Source of the DNA: Gemmatimonadetes bacterium SCN 70-22
Lineage (GTDB): Bacteria > Gemmatimonadota > Gemmatimonadetes > Gemmatimonadales > Gemmatimonadaceae
NCBI GenBank assembly: GCA_001724275.1
Contig: MEDZ01000020.1
Location: 21,885-85,884 of the forward strand
DNA: 64,000 nucleotides
Reading direction: 5' to 3'
In this document: positions 33,064 to 40,942 of the stretch, piece after piece
How the letters are laid out: the number at the start of each line of letters is the position of its first letter
Numbering within the stretch: the stretch's first letter is position 1
Notes under the pieces: generated by a model
Seen by the model: the letters and a program-made list of their open reading frames with translations, nothing else
The model's database searches: none
Told to the model about the DNA's origin: nothing
Translations under genes and position numbers: made by a program

Positions 33064-35238
33064 ATGGCGCGCCCCAACGCCGACGCCTACGAACTGACCG
33101 ACACCGAGAAGCGCGACCTCATCAAGCTCATCGAGCAGGGGAGGCCGCTCCCTGACAAGTACCGCTTCATCCTCTTTGCCGACAAGCGCGAGGTGGAGCT
33201 GGTGTGGAACGGGAAGACGCGCGAGGTGACGACCGCCGTACTGCCGTTCCAGACGTTGGAACACATCGACGAGCCGCGGAAGGAGTCGGGAGCCGACCCG
33301 CAGATGGGGCTCGATGTGGGCGGGCGACAGGTGAAGGGGTGGACCAACAAGCTCATTTGGGGAGACAACAAGCTCATTCTGTCGTCGCTCAAGAGCGGGG
33401 CGCTGCGCCGGCAGATCGAGGACGCCGGTGGGCTCAAGCTGATCTACATCGACCCGCCGTTCGACGTGGGGGCGGACTTCAGCGTCGACATCGAGATCGG
33501 CGGGGAGACGTTTCACAAGGAGCCGAACGTCCTGGAGCAGATTGCGTATCGCGATACGTGGGGGAGGGGGGCGGATTCGTTTATCGCGATGATCTATGAG
33601 CGGTTGATTCTAATGCGGGATCTAATGCATCAAGAAGGCACCATCTATGTGCACTGCGACTGGCACGTCAGTCATCTGCTGCGCACTGCGCTCGACGAGG
33701 TGTTCGGAAGTCGACTCTTTCAGAACGAAATTGTGTGGCACTATTACAATAAGATGCAGGGAAACGTCGGACGCTTCGCGTCAAATCATGACGTGATCTT
33801 CTGTTACAGTAAGTCTGCGAACAAGATATTCCACCGACTCTTCGAAGAGCGCCCGGAAGCGGTCAAACAGCTAAAGCGTGTATGGGACAAGCAGGGTAAG
33901 AAGCTCGTCAATGCGAAGGATGACGAGGGAAGAGTCATCTACATCGAAACCGATCAGAAGGCGATAGACGACGTGTGGCGACTTTCGATGTTGCAGCCCG
34001 CAGATAGATCCGAGAACGTCGGCTTTACCACCCAGAAGCCCGAGTCTCTAGTCGAACGACTAGTGCGCGCAAGCAGCAACGAAGGCGACCTCGTCGCCGA
34101 CTTCTTCATCGGCTCCGGCACCACCGCCGCCGTCGCCGAGAAGCTCGGCCGCAAGTGGATCGGCACCGACCTCGGCAAGTTCGGCATCCATACGACCCGC
34201 AAGCGCCTCATCCAGGTGCAACGCGAACTCAAGGCGACCGGCAAACCCTTCCGCGCCTTCGAGGTCCTCAACCTCGGGCGCTACGAGCGCCAGGCGTACC
34301 TCAACGTCGGTGGGCGGCTGACGGGGAACAAGAAGGAGGAAACGCTGGCCCGGAAGGAAGGGGAGTTCCGCGACCTGATCCTGCGCGCCTACAAGGCCGA
34401 ACCGTTAGGCGCCAGCGGCTTCTTCCATGGCAAGTCCGGCGGACGATTGGTGGTGGTGGGGCCCATCAACCTCCCAGTGGGACGACTGTTCGTGGAAGAG
34501 GTCATCACCGAGTGCCGCAAGCGCGGCGCCTCGCGTGTCGATGTCCTGGCCTTCGAGTTCGAGATGGGGCTCTTTCCCGCCGTGCTCGACGAGGCGAAGC
34601 GAAAAGGGATCGACCTCGCCCCCAAGACCATTCCCCCCGAGGTCTTCGACAAGCGCGCCGTCGACAAGGGACAGGTGCGCTTTCACGAGGTGGCCTACAT
34701 CGAGATCAAGCCGCGACTCGATCCCAACTGCCCGTTGCGTCTGACGGTCGAACTGACCGATTTCTCCGTCTTCTACTCGCAGGGGCTCGCCGAGTCGATC
34801 ACGGCCGAGCTCAAGGCGGGGAAGAGCGAGGTGCTGTGCGACGCCGGAAAGCTCATCAAGGTGAGCAAGGACAAGAACGGGACGGTCACCCGCGAGGTGC
34901 TCACCAAGCAGTGGACCGACTGGGTGGACTACTGGGCGGTGGACTTCGACTACGAGAGCCGCAAGGAGGTCATCCAGGTGCCGAAGAACTTCGGCGTGGA
35001 AGGGGAGCTCCCCGGACTCGCAGTGACAACGGAGTTCATCGAGTTCCAGGAGCAGTGGACCGGGAGCTACATCTTCGAGAACGAGTGGCAGAGCTTTCGG
35101 ACGCGGAAGTCGCGGGAGCTGGAGCTTACGAGCGCGCCGCATGAGTACCGGGCGCCGGGGCGGTACACGGTGGCGGTGAAGGTGGTGGACATCTTCGGGA
35201 ACGACACGATGTCGTTGACGCCGGTGGTGGTGGGGTAG
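33064..35238 (+). CDS. Type III-like site-specific DNA methyltransferase (Mod)
   Basis: A 724-residue beta-class amino-methyltransferase. The catalytic motif is YIDPPF (in LKLIYIDPPFDVGADF) and the AdoMet-binding motif is ADFFIGSGTTAAVAEKLGRK. In the order DPPF, target-recognition region, FxGxG it is a typical N6-adenine Mod. The central segment (about 33550-34080, the likely specificity region) is visibly more AT-rich with codons unlike its flanks, a sign of exchange of the recognition domain. The C-terminal 240 residues are duplicated at 46490-47216. It is coupled to the restriction gene (stop to start four bases). Confidence 0.9.
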   Translation: MARPNADAYELTDTEKRDLIKLIEQGRPLPDKYRFILFADKREVELVWNGKTREVTTAVLPFQTLEHIDEPRKESGADPQMGLDVGGRQVKGWTNKLIWGDNKLILSSLKSGALRRQIEDAGGLKLIYIDPPFDVGADFSVDIEIGGETFHKEPNVLEQIAYRDTWGRGADSFIAMIYERLILMRDLMHQEGTIYVHCDWHVSHLLRTALDEVFGSRLFQNEIVWHYYNKMQGNVGRFASNHDVIFCYSKSANKIFHRLFEERPEAVKQLKRVWDKQGKKLVNAKDDEGRVIYIETDQKAIDDVWRLSMLQPADRSENVGFTTQKPESLVERLVRASSNEGDLVADFFIGSGTTAAVAEKLGRKWIGTDLGKFGIHTTRKRLIQVQRELKATGKPFRAFEVLNLGRYERQAYLNVGGRLTGNKKEETLARKEGEFRDLILRAYKAEPLGASGFFHGKSGGRLVVVGPINLPVGRLFVEEVITECRKRGASRVDVLAFEFEMGLFPAVLDEAKRKGIDLAPKTIPPEVFDKRAVDKGQVRFHEVAYIEIKPRLDPNCPLRLTVELTDFSVFYSQGLAESITAELKAGKSEVLCDAGKLIKVSKDKNGTVTREVLTKQWTDWVDYWAVDFDYESRKEVIQVPKNFGVEGELPGLAVTTEFIEFQEQWTGSYIFENEWQSFRTRKSRELELTSAPHEYRAPGRYTVAVKVVDIFGNDTMSLTPVVVG

Positions 35239-35279
35239 GGCGCTGAAACTGGAGTGAAATTCGGGCAAGAAGGGGACGC

Positions 35280-35762
35280 ATGGAACTCGACCGCACTGAC
35301 GCCGAGCGCGAAGCCAGGCGGTCGTCCCCCATGCGGTTCGGGGATGCCTTCTATCTATCGGAGGATGCGGTGCTACCCGCCGACGTACGTATGCCGAAGG
35401 CACGGCCGCGCTCGGCGACATTCATCGGCACCCTCTGGTGGCCATGGAGTCCAGCGGGATCCAGAGTGGAGGACGTGTACGACTCCCTCGACAGTAGCCG
35501 GAAGTACATGGTGCTCTGGTCGGACAGCGACGACGGAGAGTTCTCGCTGAAGCGCGCCCCGGCGATTATCCTGCGACACTTAATCGATCCCGAGCTCGCG
35601 GTACTGGCCTTGCTCCTTGCGGGTTACCGCGGGGAGGAGATGGAGTTCGGCTCCGAGACTGGTCCGTGGATTGTGTGGCGGCCGGACTTCTTCTCCGCGG
35701 CGGAGTTGATGATGGCCGCTGCGATCATCTGGCCGGACGAAAAATGCGCGGGCGGCGCGTAG
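35280..35762 (+). CDS. Hypothetical protein downstream of restriction-modification genes
   Basis: A 160-residue soluble protein with no recognised domain. The sequence begins MELDRTDAEREARRSSPMRF and has a Trp-rich centre (FIGTLWWPWSPAG), a Leu/Ala helical segment (PELAVLALLLAGYRGEEME) and an acidic WRPDFFSAAELMM. It is 41 bases after the mod stop on the same strand. A broken copy of this gene follows the duplicated mod fragment at 47258-47609, so the pair mod plus this gene has travelled together, which supports a functional link. The role is unknown. Confidence 0.6.
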   Translation: MELDRTDAEREARRSSPMRFGDAFYLSEDAVLPADVRMPKARPRSATFIGTLWWPWSPAGSRVEDVYDSLDSSRKYMVLWSDSDDGEFSLKRAPAIILRHLIDPELAVLALLLAGYRGEEMEFGSETGPWIVWRPDFFSAAELMMAAAIIWPDEKCAGGA

Positions 35763-36068
35763 GCATCTCCGCCGCTCCCGACGCGGTGAGCTGGCTCCGC
35801 CGTGGAGAGACGCGCCATTGGCGAAACAGCGTCTGGGTGACTTCCGCGGACAGTCCGTTTCTCCTGGGGCGCTGGCGCGCGTGGAACGGACGCAAAACCG
35901 CGCGAGTTCGCGCTTCTCGAAGGTGACCACGACGGGACGGTCCGGCGGCTCCAGCAGAGGCGGTACAGGTGCGGCCGGTCCGTAGGGTGGCAGCGTGCTT
36001 GCGCGCACCACGGGGATTCCGATCGCACGCACGATGGAATCCGGGTACGCGTTGGCGAGCTGCGCCGG
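35763..36068. other. Intergenic stretch before IS element
   Basis: About 300 bases with no recognised coding frame. It partly resembles the sequence following the duplicated copy near 47610 and ends at the left inverted repeat of the insertion sequence. Confidence 0.4.
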
Positions 36069-36135
36069 TAAGCTCCCCTATCGGGTAGACAGCGTGGCGT
36101 AGACTTTCCGGGGTGCCTTTCGGGAGGCATCACCG

Positions 36136-36399
36136 ATGAAGAAGTCCCGCTTTACCGAGTCGCACGTCGCGGTGCTGAAGGAGGGGGAGGCCGGGGTGCC
36201 GGTCGCCGAGATCCTCCGCAAGCACGGCATCAGTCGCCAGACCTACTTCACCTGGAAGTCGAAGTACGGCGGCGCCAGCGTGAAGGATCTGACGCGACTC
36301 AAGGAACTCGAGCAGGAGAATGCGAAGCTGAAACGGCTGTACGCCGAGCTCGCCCTGGAGAATGCGGCGATTAAGGACGTGCTCGCCCGAAAGTTGTGA
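36136..36399 (+). CDS. IS3-family transposase OrfA
   Basis: An 87-residue DNA-binding subunit of the IS3-type transposase. The N-terminal HTH reads MKKSRFTESHVAVLKEGEAG and VAEILRKHGISRQTYFTWKSKYGG. A leucine-zipper-like coiled coil follows (LTRLKELEQENAKLKRLYAE). It recognises the terminal repeats. Its TGA overlaps the GTG of OrfB (GTGA), so OrfB is made by coupling or by programmed frameshifting to an OrfAB fusion. Confidence 0.9.
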   Translation: MKKSRFTESHVAVLKEGEAGVPVAEILRKHGISRQTYFTWKSKYGGASVKDLTRLKELEQENAKLKRLYAELALENAAIKDVLARKL

Positions 36400-37253
36400 C
36401 GCCGTCCGCGAAGCGGCAGGCCGTCGGACTCCTCACCGCCGAGCATGGGCTCTCGGTGCAGCGCGCGTGTCGCGCGGTCCGATTGTCGCGGGCGGCGTAC
36501 TACCGGCCATCGGTGCCCCGCGTGCTCGCGGATCATGGCGTGATCGACGCCTTGGAGGAGGTCGTGAAAGCGCAGCCGCGATGGGGCTTCTGGAAGTGCT
36601 TCGATCATCTGCGCTGGCGTGGCCAGCGCTGGAACCACAAACGCGTCCATCGGGTGTACTGCGCCCTGCGCCTCAATCTGCCGCGTCGCACGCGCCGACG
36701 CCGGTCACGGGAGACGGTGCATCCGCTCGACGCGCCCGCGACGTTGAACCACACGTGGGCCGTCGACTTCATGACGGACACGCTCTATGACGGCCGGCGC
36801 TTTCGCACGCTGAACGTGCTGGACGAAGGGAACCGGGAAGGGCTCGCCATCGACGTCGGCATGTCCCTGCCGAGTGTGCGCGTCATCGCGGTGCTCGACG
36901 ACCTGGTGGCCCTGCACGGCGCGCCCCGTGCGCTGCGCGTGGACAACGGGCCGGAGCTCACCTCCCTCGCCCTCACGCGCTGGTGCGCCCAGCGCCACAT
37001 CGCGCTGCACTACATCCAGCCGGGGAAGCCGCAGCAGAACGCCTACATCGAACGCTTCAACCGAACCTACCGCACCGAGGTCCTGGACGCCTACGTCTTT
37101 CACTCCATCACCGAAGTGCGCGAGCTGACCGCCGAGTGGCTCGTCAGCTACAACACGGAGCGGCCCCACGACAGCCTTGGCCGGGTGCCGCCGCTCGCCT
37201 TTCTGCCAAGGCCCACCGCACCCCAGGAGTCTACTTCTGCACTGTCTACTTGA
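36396..37253 (+). CDS. IS3-family transposase OrfB (DDE integrase)
   Basis: A 285-residue catalytic subunit. An HTH_21-like region (YYRPSVPRVLADHGVIDALE) precedes the rve/DDE core. The first Asp is in TWAVDFMTDTLYDGRRFRTL, the second Asp in RVDNGPELTS, and the Glu in QNAYIERFNRTYRTEVLDAY. The conserved C-terminal NTERPHDSLG is intact. All catalytic residues are present, so the element could be active. The stop lies inside the right terminal repeat. Confidence 0.9.
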   Translation: MTPSAKRQAVGLLTAEHGLSVQRACRAVRLSRAAYYRPSVPRVLADHGVIDALEEVVKAQPRWGFWKCFDHLRWRGQRWNHKRVHRVYCALRLNLPRRTRRRRSRETVHPLDAPATLNHTWAVDFMTDTLYDGRRFRTLNVLDEGNREGLAIDVGMSLPSVRVIAVLDDLVALHGAPRALRVDNGPELTSLALTRWCAQRHIALHYIQPGKPQQNAYIERFNRTYRTEVLDAYVFHSITEVRELTAEWLVSYNTERPHDSLGRVPPLAFLPRPTAPQESTSALST

Positions 37254-37265
37254 CGGGGGAGCTTA

Positions 37266-37827
37266 CCCGAGCGCCCGGATGTCGTCGACCCGGGATTCGC
37301 TTGGTGAGGTGAGAGCTCGCTGGCGAACGGGGCACGCCTGCGACGGGGCGGACTCGACATGGGGTCAAGAACCAAATGCCTTGACGTTCCCCTTCTGGAC
37401 GATGCGCGGGAGAGCGCTGGGCGGCATCCCAACGGAGGAGGTAGCGGTCGTTGACCATGGACGAGGCCGGAATCATGTCGCGGTGCCACGCCTCAACGTC
37501 GTTGCGGTTGGCGGCAAGCGCGGTGGCGAGGCGCAGATACGCGTACGTATCGAGCCGACGCGCCCGCCAGACGGCCAGTGTTGAGCCGACGTACTTGGAG
37601 GTCTTGGTGACCGCCTGGGCACGTAAGTCTCGCCGCAGTGCGCCGCGAGTTCGGGGCGGGTCGCACGTACCTGACGAGCGTACGATGGATCGTCCGACGG
37701 AGGAGCGCACGTGAGACCGTGCGAAGTACGACGGCAGGAGCGGCTGGCCTTGTGACGTGTGTAGGGCAGTTTGGCGTCGAGGAGGCGACCATTGCCAGAG
37801 TGCCCGGCCGTGACTAGGATATGCAGC
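37266..37827. other. Intergenic stretch between IS and second metal cluster
   Basis: About 560 bases. A minus-strand frame contains one protein-like run (TKTSKYVGSTLAVWRARRLD) but no homologue or start was recognised; it may be the tail of a gene truncated by the IS. Nothing else is supported. Confidence 0.35.
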
Positions 37828-38214
37828 ATGCGGATTCGTCCCGTCCTGCGTGCAGTCACGCTCATGTTCGCTGCCGTCATCGCCCTCGCTGGGCCGCTGA
37901 CGGCGATGGCGCATGGCGTTGCGCATGCGAACGCGCGCACGGATCTGCTGGCCGTCGTCGCCGGCGGTACGTCGTCCGCTCCCTCGTCTGCCCTCGACGA
38001 CGGCGCTGACGCGTACGACCATGCTGGACTGCACACGCGTAACACCAGGATTGTCGAGCCCGTCTCGGTAGCCCTCCTCACCGCGACGGTCGCTGTGCTC
38101 GTCGCGCTGCCCGTGGTGCGTGAGCCGATCTCGGTCGCGCGTGCGGACGATACCCCCGCGCTAAGCGCGGAGAGCGCATCCGCGGATCAGCCTCGAGCGC
38201 CACCGCTCGGCTGA
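37828..38214 (+). CDS. Small secreted/membrane protein at head of second efflux operon (CzcI-like by position)
   Basis: A 128-residue protein starting with a signal-type helix (LRAVTLMFAAVIALAGPLTA) followed by His-containing AHGVAHANARTD. A second hydrophobic segment (PVSVALLTATVAVLVALPVV) lies near the C-terminus. It sits about 150 bases before a TolC-type gene, the same position as the protein at 3083-3472 in the first cluster. No family is recognised. A periplasmic sensor or modulator of the efflux operon is inferred from position. Confidence 0.5.
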   Translation: MRIRPVLRAVTLMFAAVIALAGPLTAMAHGVAHANARTDLLAVVAGGTSSAPSSALDDGADAYDHAGLHTRNTRIVEPVSVALLTATVAVLVALPVVREPISVARADDTPALSAESASADQPRAPPLG

Positions 38215-38365
38215 CCAGCACCACCGCCAGTCGCCCCTAGGCGGACTGGCACCCTTTAAGTCGACACGCTTCGCTCCGCGCCCAACTCGGCGCGTCGAGC
38301 GTGCGTTCGGCGCCGTCGCGGCGACCGCTCGGCCGCGCGGACCTCCGCGACCGCTACTCTCCGTT

Positions 38366-39742
38366 ATGCTTAACATTCGTATGCGTGGCCCCCTCGCGGG
38401 CGTCGCGCTCGCCCTCGCCGCACGTGTCGCGCACGCGCAGGGCGCGTCCACGCGAGTCGACTCCCTTCGACTCACCGACGTTCTCGCGCGCGCGCTCACG
38501 CAGCATCCCCTCATCGAAGCGGCACGCGCCCGTGTCCGCGGCGCCGAGGGCACGCGGCTGACCGCGCGCTCGCTCGCCAACCCCGTCTTCACCTGGCAAT
38601 TGGAGAACGCTCCGTTGCCAGGTGGCGCGTCCATCCCCGGACTCCCGCGCGAGTCCTCCACCTTCGCCACCCTCCCGCTCGAGGGGCTTTTCCAGCGATG
38701 GCCCCGTGTGCGCGCCGCCGACGCTGGGCTGCGCGCCGTCGAGGCAGAGCTGGACTTCGCGCGCCGCTCCGTGGCACTTGACGCCGCCCGTGCCTACTAC
38801 CGTGTTGTGCTGAGGCAGGCAGTCGCGCAGGGAGCGGCCGACGTGCAAGATGGACTCGCCGAACTCGCGACATTCACGGACGCCCGCGTGCGCGAGGGGG
38901 TGACTTCGGAGGGTGACCTGATCCGCGTGCGGGTGGAGCTGGACCGCTCCGAGGCGGCGCTGATGCTCGCCGAGGCCGAACTCGCACGCTCGCGCGGCGG
39001 TCTGGCACCCTACCTCGGCGCAGCGCTATCGCCGACGGACATCTCGGTCGTGGCCGTGCGCATGGAAGACACAGACGCGGTCGTCCCGAACGTGGGGCGG
39101 CGCGAAGGCGCGACACCGGTTGCCGCGCTCATGGCGCTCGACGACTATCTCGCGCGCGCTCGTACGGCGCGCCCCGAGTTGCGCATTGCGCGCGCGCGTG
39201 TATCGGCGGCCCGCGCCGAGTCGGGGTACCAGCGGGCGCTCACGGTACGTCAGGTGGGCGTCAGCTTTGGGTCGAAGCGCATCGGCGACCAGAACACGGT
39301 GATCGCCGGGTTGAGCTTCCCTCTACCACTTTTCGACCAGAATCGCGGCGAGGTGCGGCGCGCGAACGCCGAAGCGGCGGCGGCCGAGCTCGAACTCGCC
39401 TGGCGGGAGCGCCAGGTGACGGCCGAAGTGGCCGCCGCACACCAGGCGGCGCGACTCATGGTCGAGCGCCGCACACACCTCGGCGACTCGGTTGTGGCTC
39501 GCGCCGAGGAGGCGCGGCGCATCGCGCTCGCCGCATACCGCGAAGGCGCCACGAGCCTGCTCCAGGTCATCGATGCTTCGCGAACTCTCGCCGATCTCCG
39601 CTCGGCCTACTACCAGGTGCTCGTCGCCGAGCGCGAGAGCCTGCTCGAGCTCGAACTGCTCTCTGGCGCCGAACTCACCCCCGCGCCTCCTCCCACCGAT
39701 ACCGACACGCGCGCCCCCGGCCGCGATGGAGCCCGCCCGTGA
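38366..39742 (+). CDS. TolC-family outer-membrane efflux protein (CzcC-like), second cluster
   Basis: A 458-residue channel protein. It has a Sec signal (GPLAGVALALAARVAHAQG) and a first TolC repeat from LRLTDVLARALTQHPLIEAA with NPVFTWQLENAPLPG, the CzcC-type motif. A second repeat contains FPLPLFDQNRGEVRRANAEA and the AAYREGATSLLQVIDASRTL segment. It exports cations past the outer membrane together with the downstream adaptor and permease. The adaptor GTG overlaps its stop by four bases. It resembles the family more closely than the homologue at 1501-2901. Confidence 0.9.
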   Translation: MLNIRMRGPLAGVALALAARVAHAQGASTRVDSLRLTDVLARALTQHPLIEAARARVRGAEGTRLTARSLANPVFTWQLENAPLPGGASIPGLPRESSTFATLPLEGLFQRWPRVRAADAGLRAVEAELDFARRSVALDAARAYYRVVLRQAVAQGAADVQDGLAELATFTDARVREGVTSEGDLIRVRVELDRSEAALMLAEAELARSRGGLAPYLGAALSPTDISVVAVRMEDTDAVVPNVGRREGATPVAALMALDDYLARARTARPELRIARARVSAARAESGYQRALTVRQVGVSFGSKRIGDQNTVIAGLSFPLPLFDQNRGEVRRANAEAAAAELELAWRERQVTAEVAAAHQAARLMVERRTHLGDSVVARAEEARRIALAAYREGATSLLQVIDASRTLADLRSAYYQVLVAERESLLELELLSGAELTPAPPPTDTDTRAPGRDGARP

Positions 39743-40935
39743 TCCCGACATCCCTGGAACGAACTGTGCGCCCGCTTGCCGTCGTCGCCACCGTTGCGTG
39801 GCTGGCCTCGTGCGGCGGCAAGGAGCAGGAAGCGGCATCCGTCCGTGCGGCCGCCGACCCGAACGTCGTCATCTTCAGTGCGGCGCAGGTGCAACACGGC
39901 GGCGTGCGTTGGGAACCGGTCGCCGCGAGCTCCGGCGCATCGGTGCTCGAGGTCCCCGGACAGCTCGTGCCTAACGAAGATCGTACTGCGCGGCTCGGCG
40001 CGCCGGGCCGTGGGCGCGTCGTGCGCGTGCACGTGCAGCCCGGGCAGCGCGTGACGATTGGCCAGCAGCTCGTGACGCTCCAGAGTGCGGAGGCTAGCGC
40101 CGCGCGCGCCGATTTCGACAAGGCCGTCGCCGAACTCGACTCGCGGCGCGCCGGGGCGACATACGCGCGTACCGCCCGGGAGCGCGCAGAGCGACTGCTC
40201 ATCGCCAAGGCGATCTCGCGGCAGGAGCTCGAGCGGTCGCAGGCGGACGACGAGTTGGCGCGCTCCTCGCTCGCGCAGGCGGAGGCCGAACTGCAGCGGG
40301 CGCGGGCCGCGATGCAACAGATGAGCGTGAGCGCTGCCGATGGTTCGACCCTCGTCGTCGCCCCCTTGGCAGGGGTGGTCCTTTCGCGCGATGCCGTCCC
40401 AGGCGCTGTCGTTGAGGCGGGCGCCCCGCTCGTCTCGGTGACCGATCCGAGCTCGCTCTGGCTCGAGGTGAGTGTGCCGGATCGTGCTGCGTCGGGGTTG
40501 GTCACGGGGGCCCGCGTGCGCTTCGTGGTGCCGGCGTTCGTGGGCGACACGTTCGAGGCGCGCGTGCAGAGCGTCGGCGGCGCGCTCGATCCGTCAACGC
40601 GCACCCTCCCCGTGCGCGCGCTCGTGGGCAACAGCGCCCGTCGGCTCCGCTCGGCGATGTTCGCCACGGCCTGGATCGAGGGGGGCGAACGGCGCGCGAC
40701 CGTCAGCGTGCCGGAGGACGCCGTGCAGATGCTCGAGGAACGGCCGGTGGTTTTCATAGCCGTCCCCGACGGCAAGGGGGGCGCCCAGTTCGAGCGTCGC
40801 AACGTGCAGCTGGGCGGCACGGTCGCCGGGCGCGCACAGCTGCTCCAGGGCGTGAGTGCGGGTGACGTCGTGGTCACGGCCGGGGCGTTCGCGGTGAAGA
40901 GCGAGTTCGCGCGCTCCAAGATGACGAAGGAGTGA
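39739..40935 (+). CDS. RND efflux periplasmic adaptor (CzcB-like), second cluster
   Basis: A 398-residue membrane-fusion protein with a lipoprotein-like signal (VVATVAWLASCGGKEQE). The lipoyl half is QLVPNEDRTARLGAPGRGRV, the coiled-coil hairpin contains AEAELQRARAAMQQMS, and the second lipoyl half SAADGSTLVVAPLAGVVLSR. Barrel and proximal domains end in VVTAGAFAVKSEFARSK. It joins the RND pump to the TolC channel. The start overlaps the TolC stop (GTGA) and the permease follows seven bases later, so translation is coupled. Confidence 0.9.
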   Translation: MIPTSLERTVRPLAVVATVAWLASCGGKEQEAASVRAAADPNVVIFSAAQVQHGGVRWEPVAASSGASVLEVPGQLVPNEDRTARLGAPGRGRVVRVHVQPGQRVTIGQQLVTLQSAEASAARADFDKAVAELDSRRAGATYARTARERAERLLIAKAISRQELERSQADDELARSSLAQAEAELQRARAAMQQMSVSAADGSTLVVAPLAGVVLSRDAVPGAVVEAGAPLVSVTDPSSLWLEVSVPDRAASGLVTGARVRFVVPAFVGDTFEARVQSVGGALDPSTRTLPVRALVGNSARRLRSAMFATAWIEGGERRATVSVPEDAVQMLEERPVVFIAVPDGKGGAQFERRNVQLGGTVAGRAQLLQGVSAGDVVVTAGAFAVKSEFARSKMTKE

Positions 40936-40942
40936 GACGACC

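Larger units (their letters stand above)
36069..37265 (+). mobile_element. IS3-family insertion sequence (IS407/IS51-like group)
   Basis: An element of about 1.2 kb with two overlapping reading frames (OrfA, OrfB) and matching ends. The left end reads TAAGCTCCCCTATCGGGTAG and so on; the right end, read in reverse, is TAAGCTCCCCCGTCAAGTAG. Each is followed by GACAG and a conserved GTAGACT. The inverted repeats are about 38 bases with mismatches. I do not see a clear target duplication, so its boundaries may be off by one or two bases or the insertion is old. A related solo end lies at 26565-26610. Confidence 0.85.

Noticed and set aside
36050..37285. Target-site duplication flanking the IS3-family element
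   Set aside because: With ends set at TAAGCTCC..GGAGCTTA the flanking bases do not repeat; shifting by one to two bases did not help.
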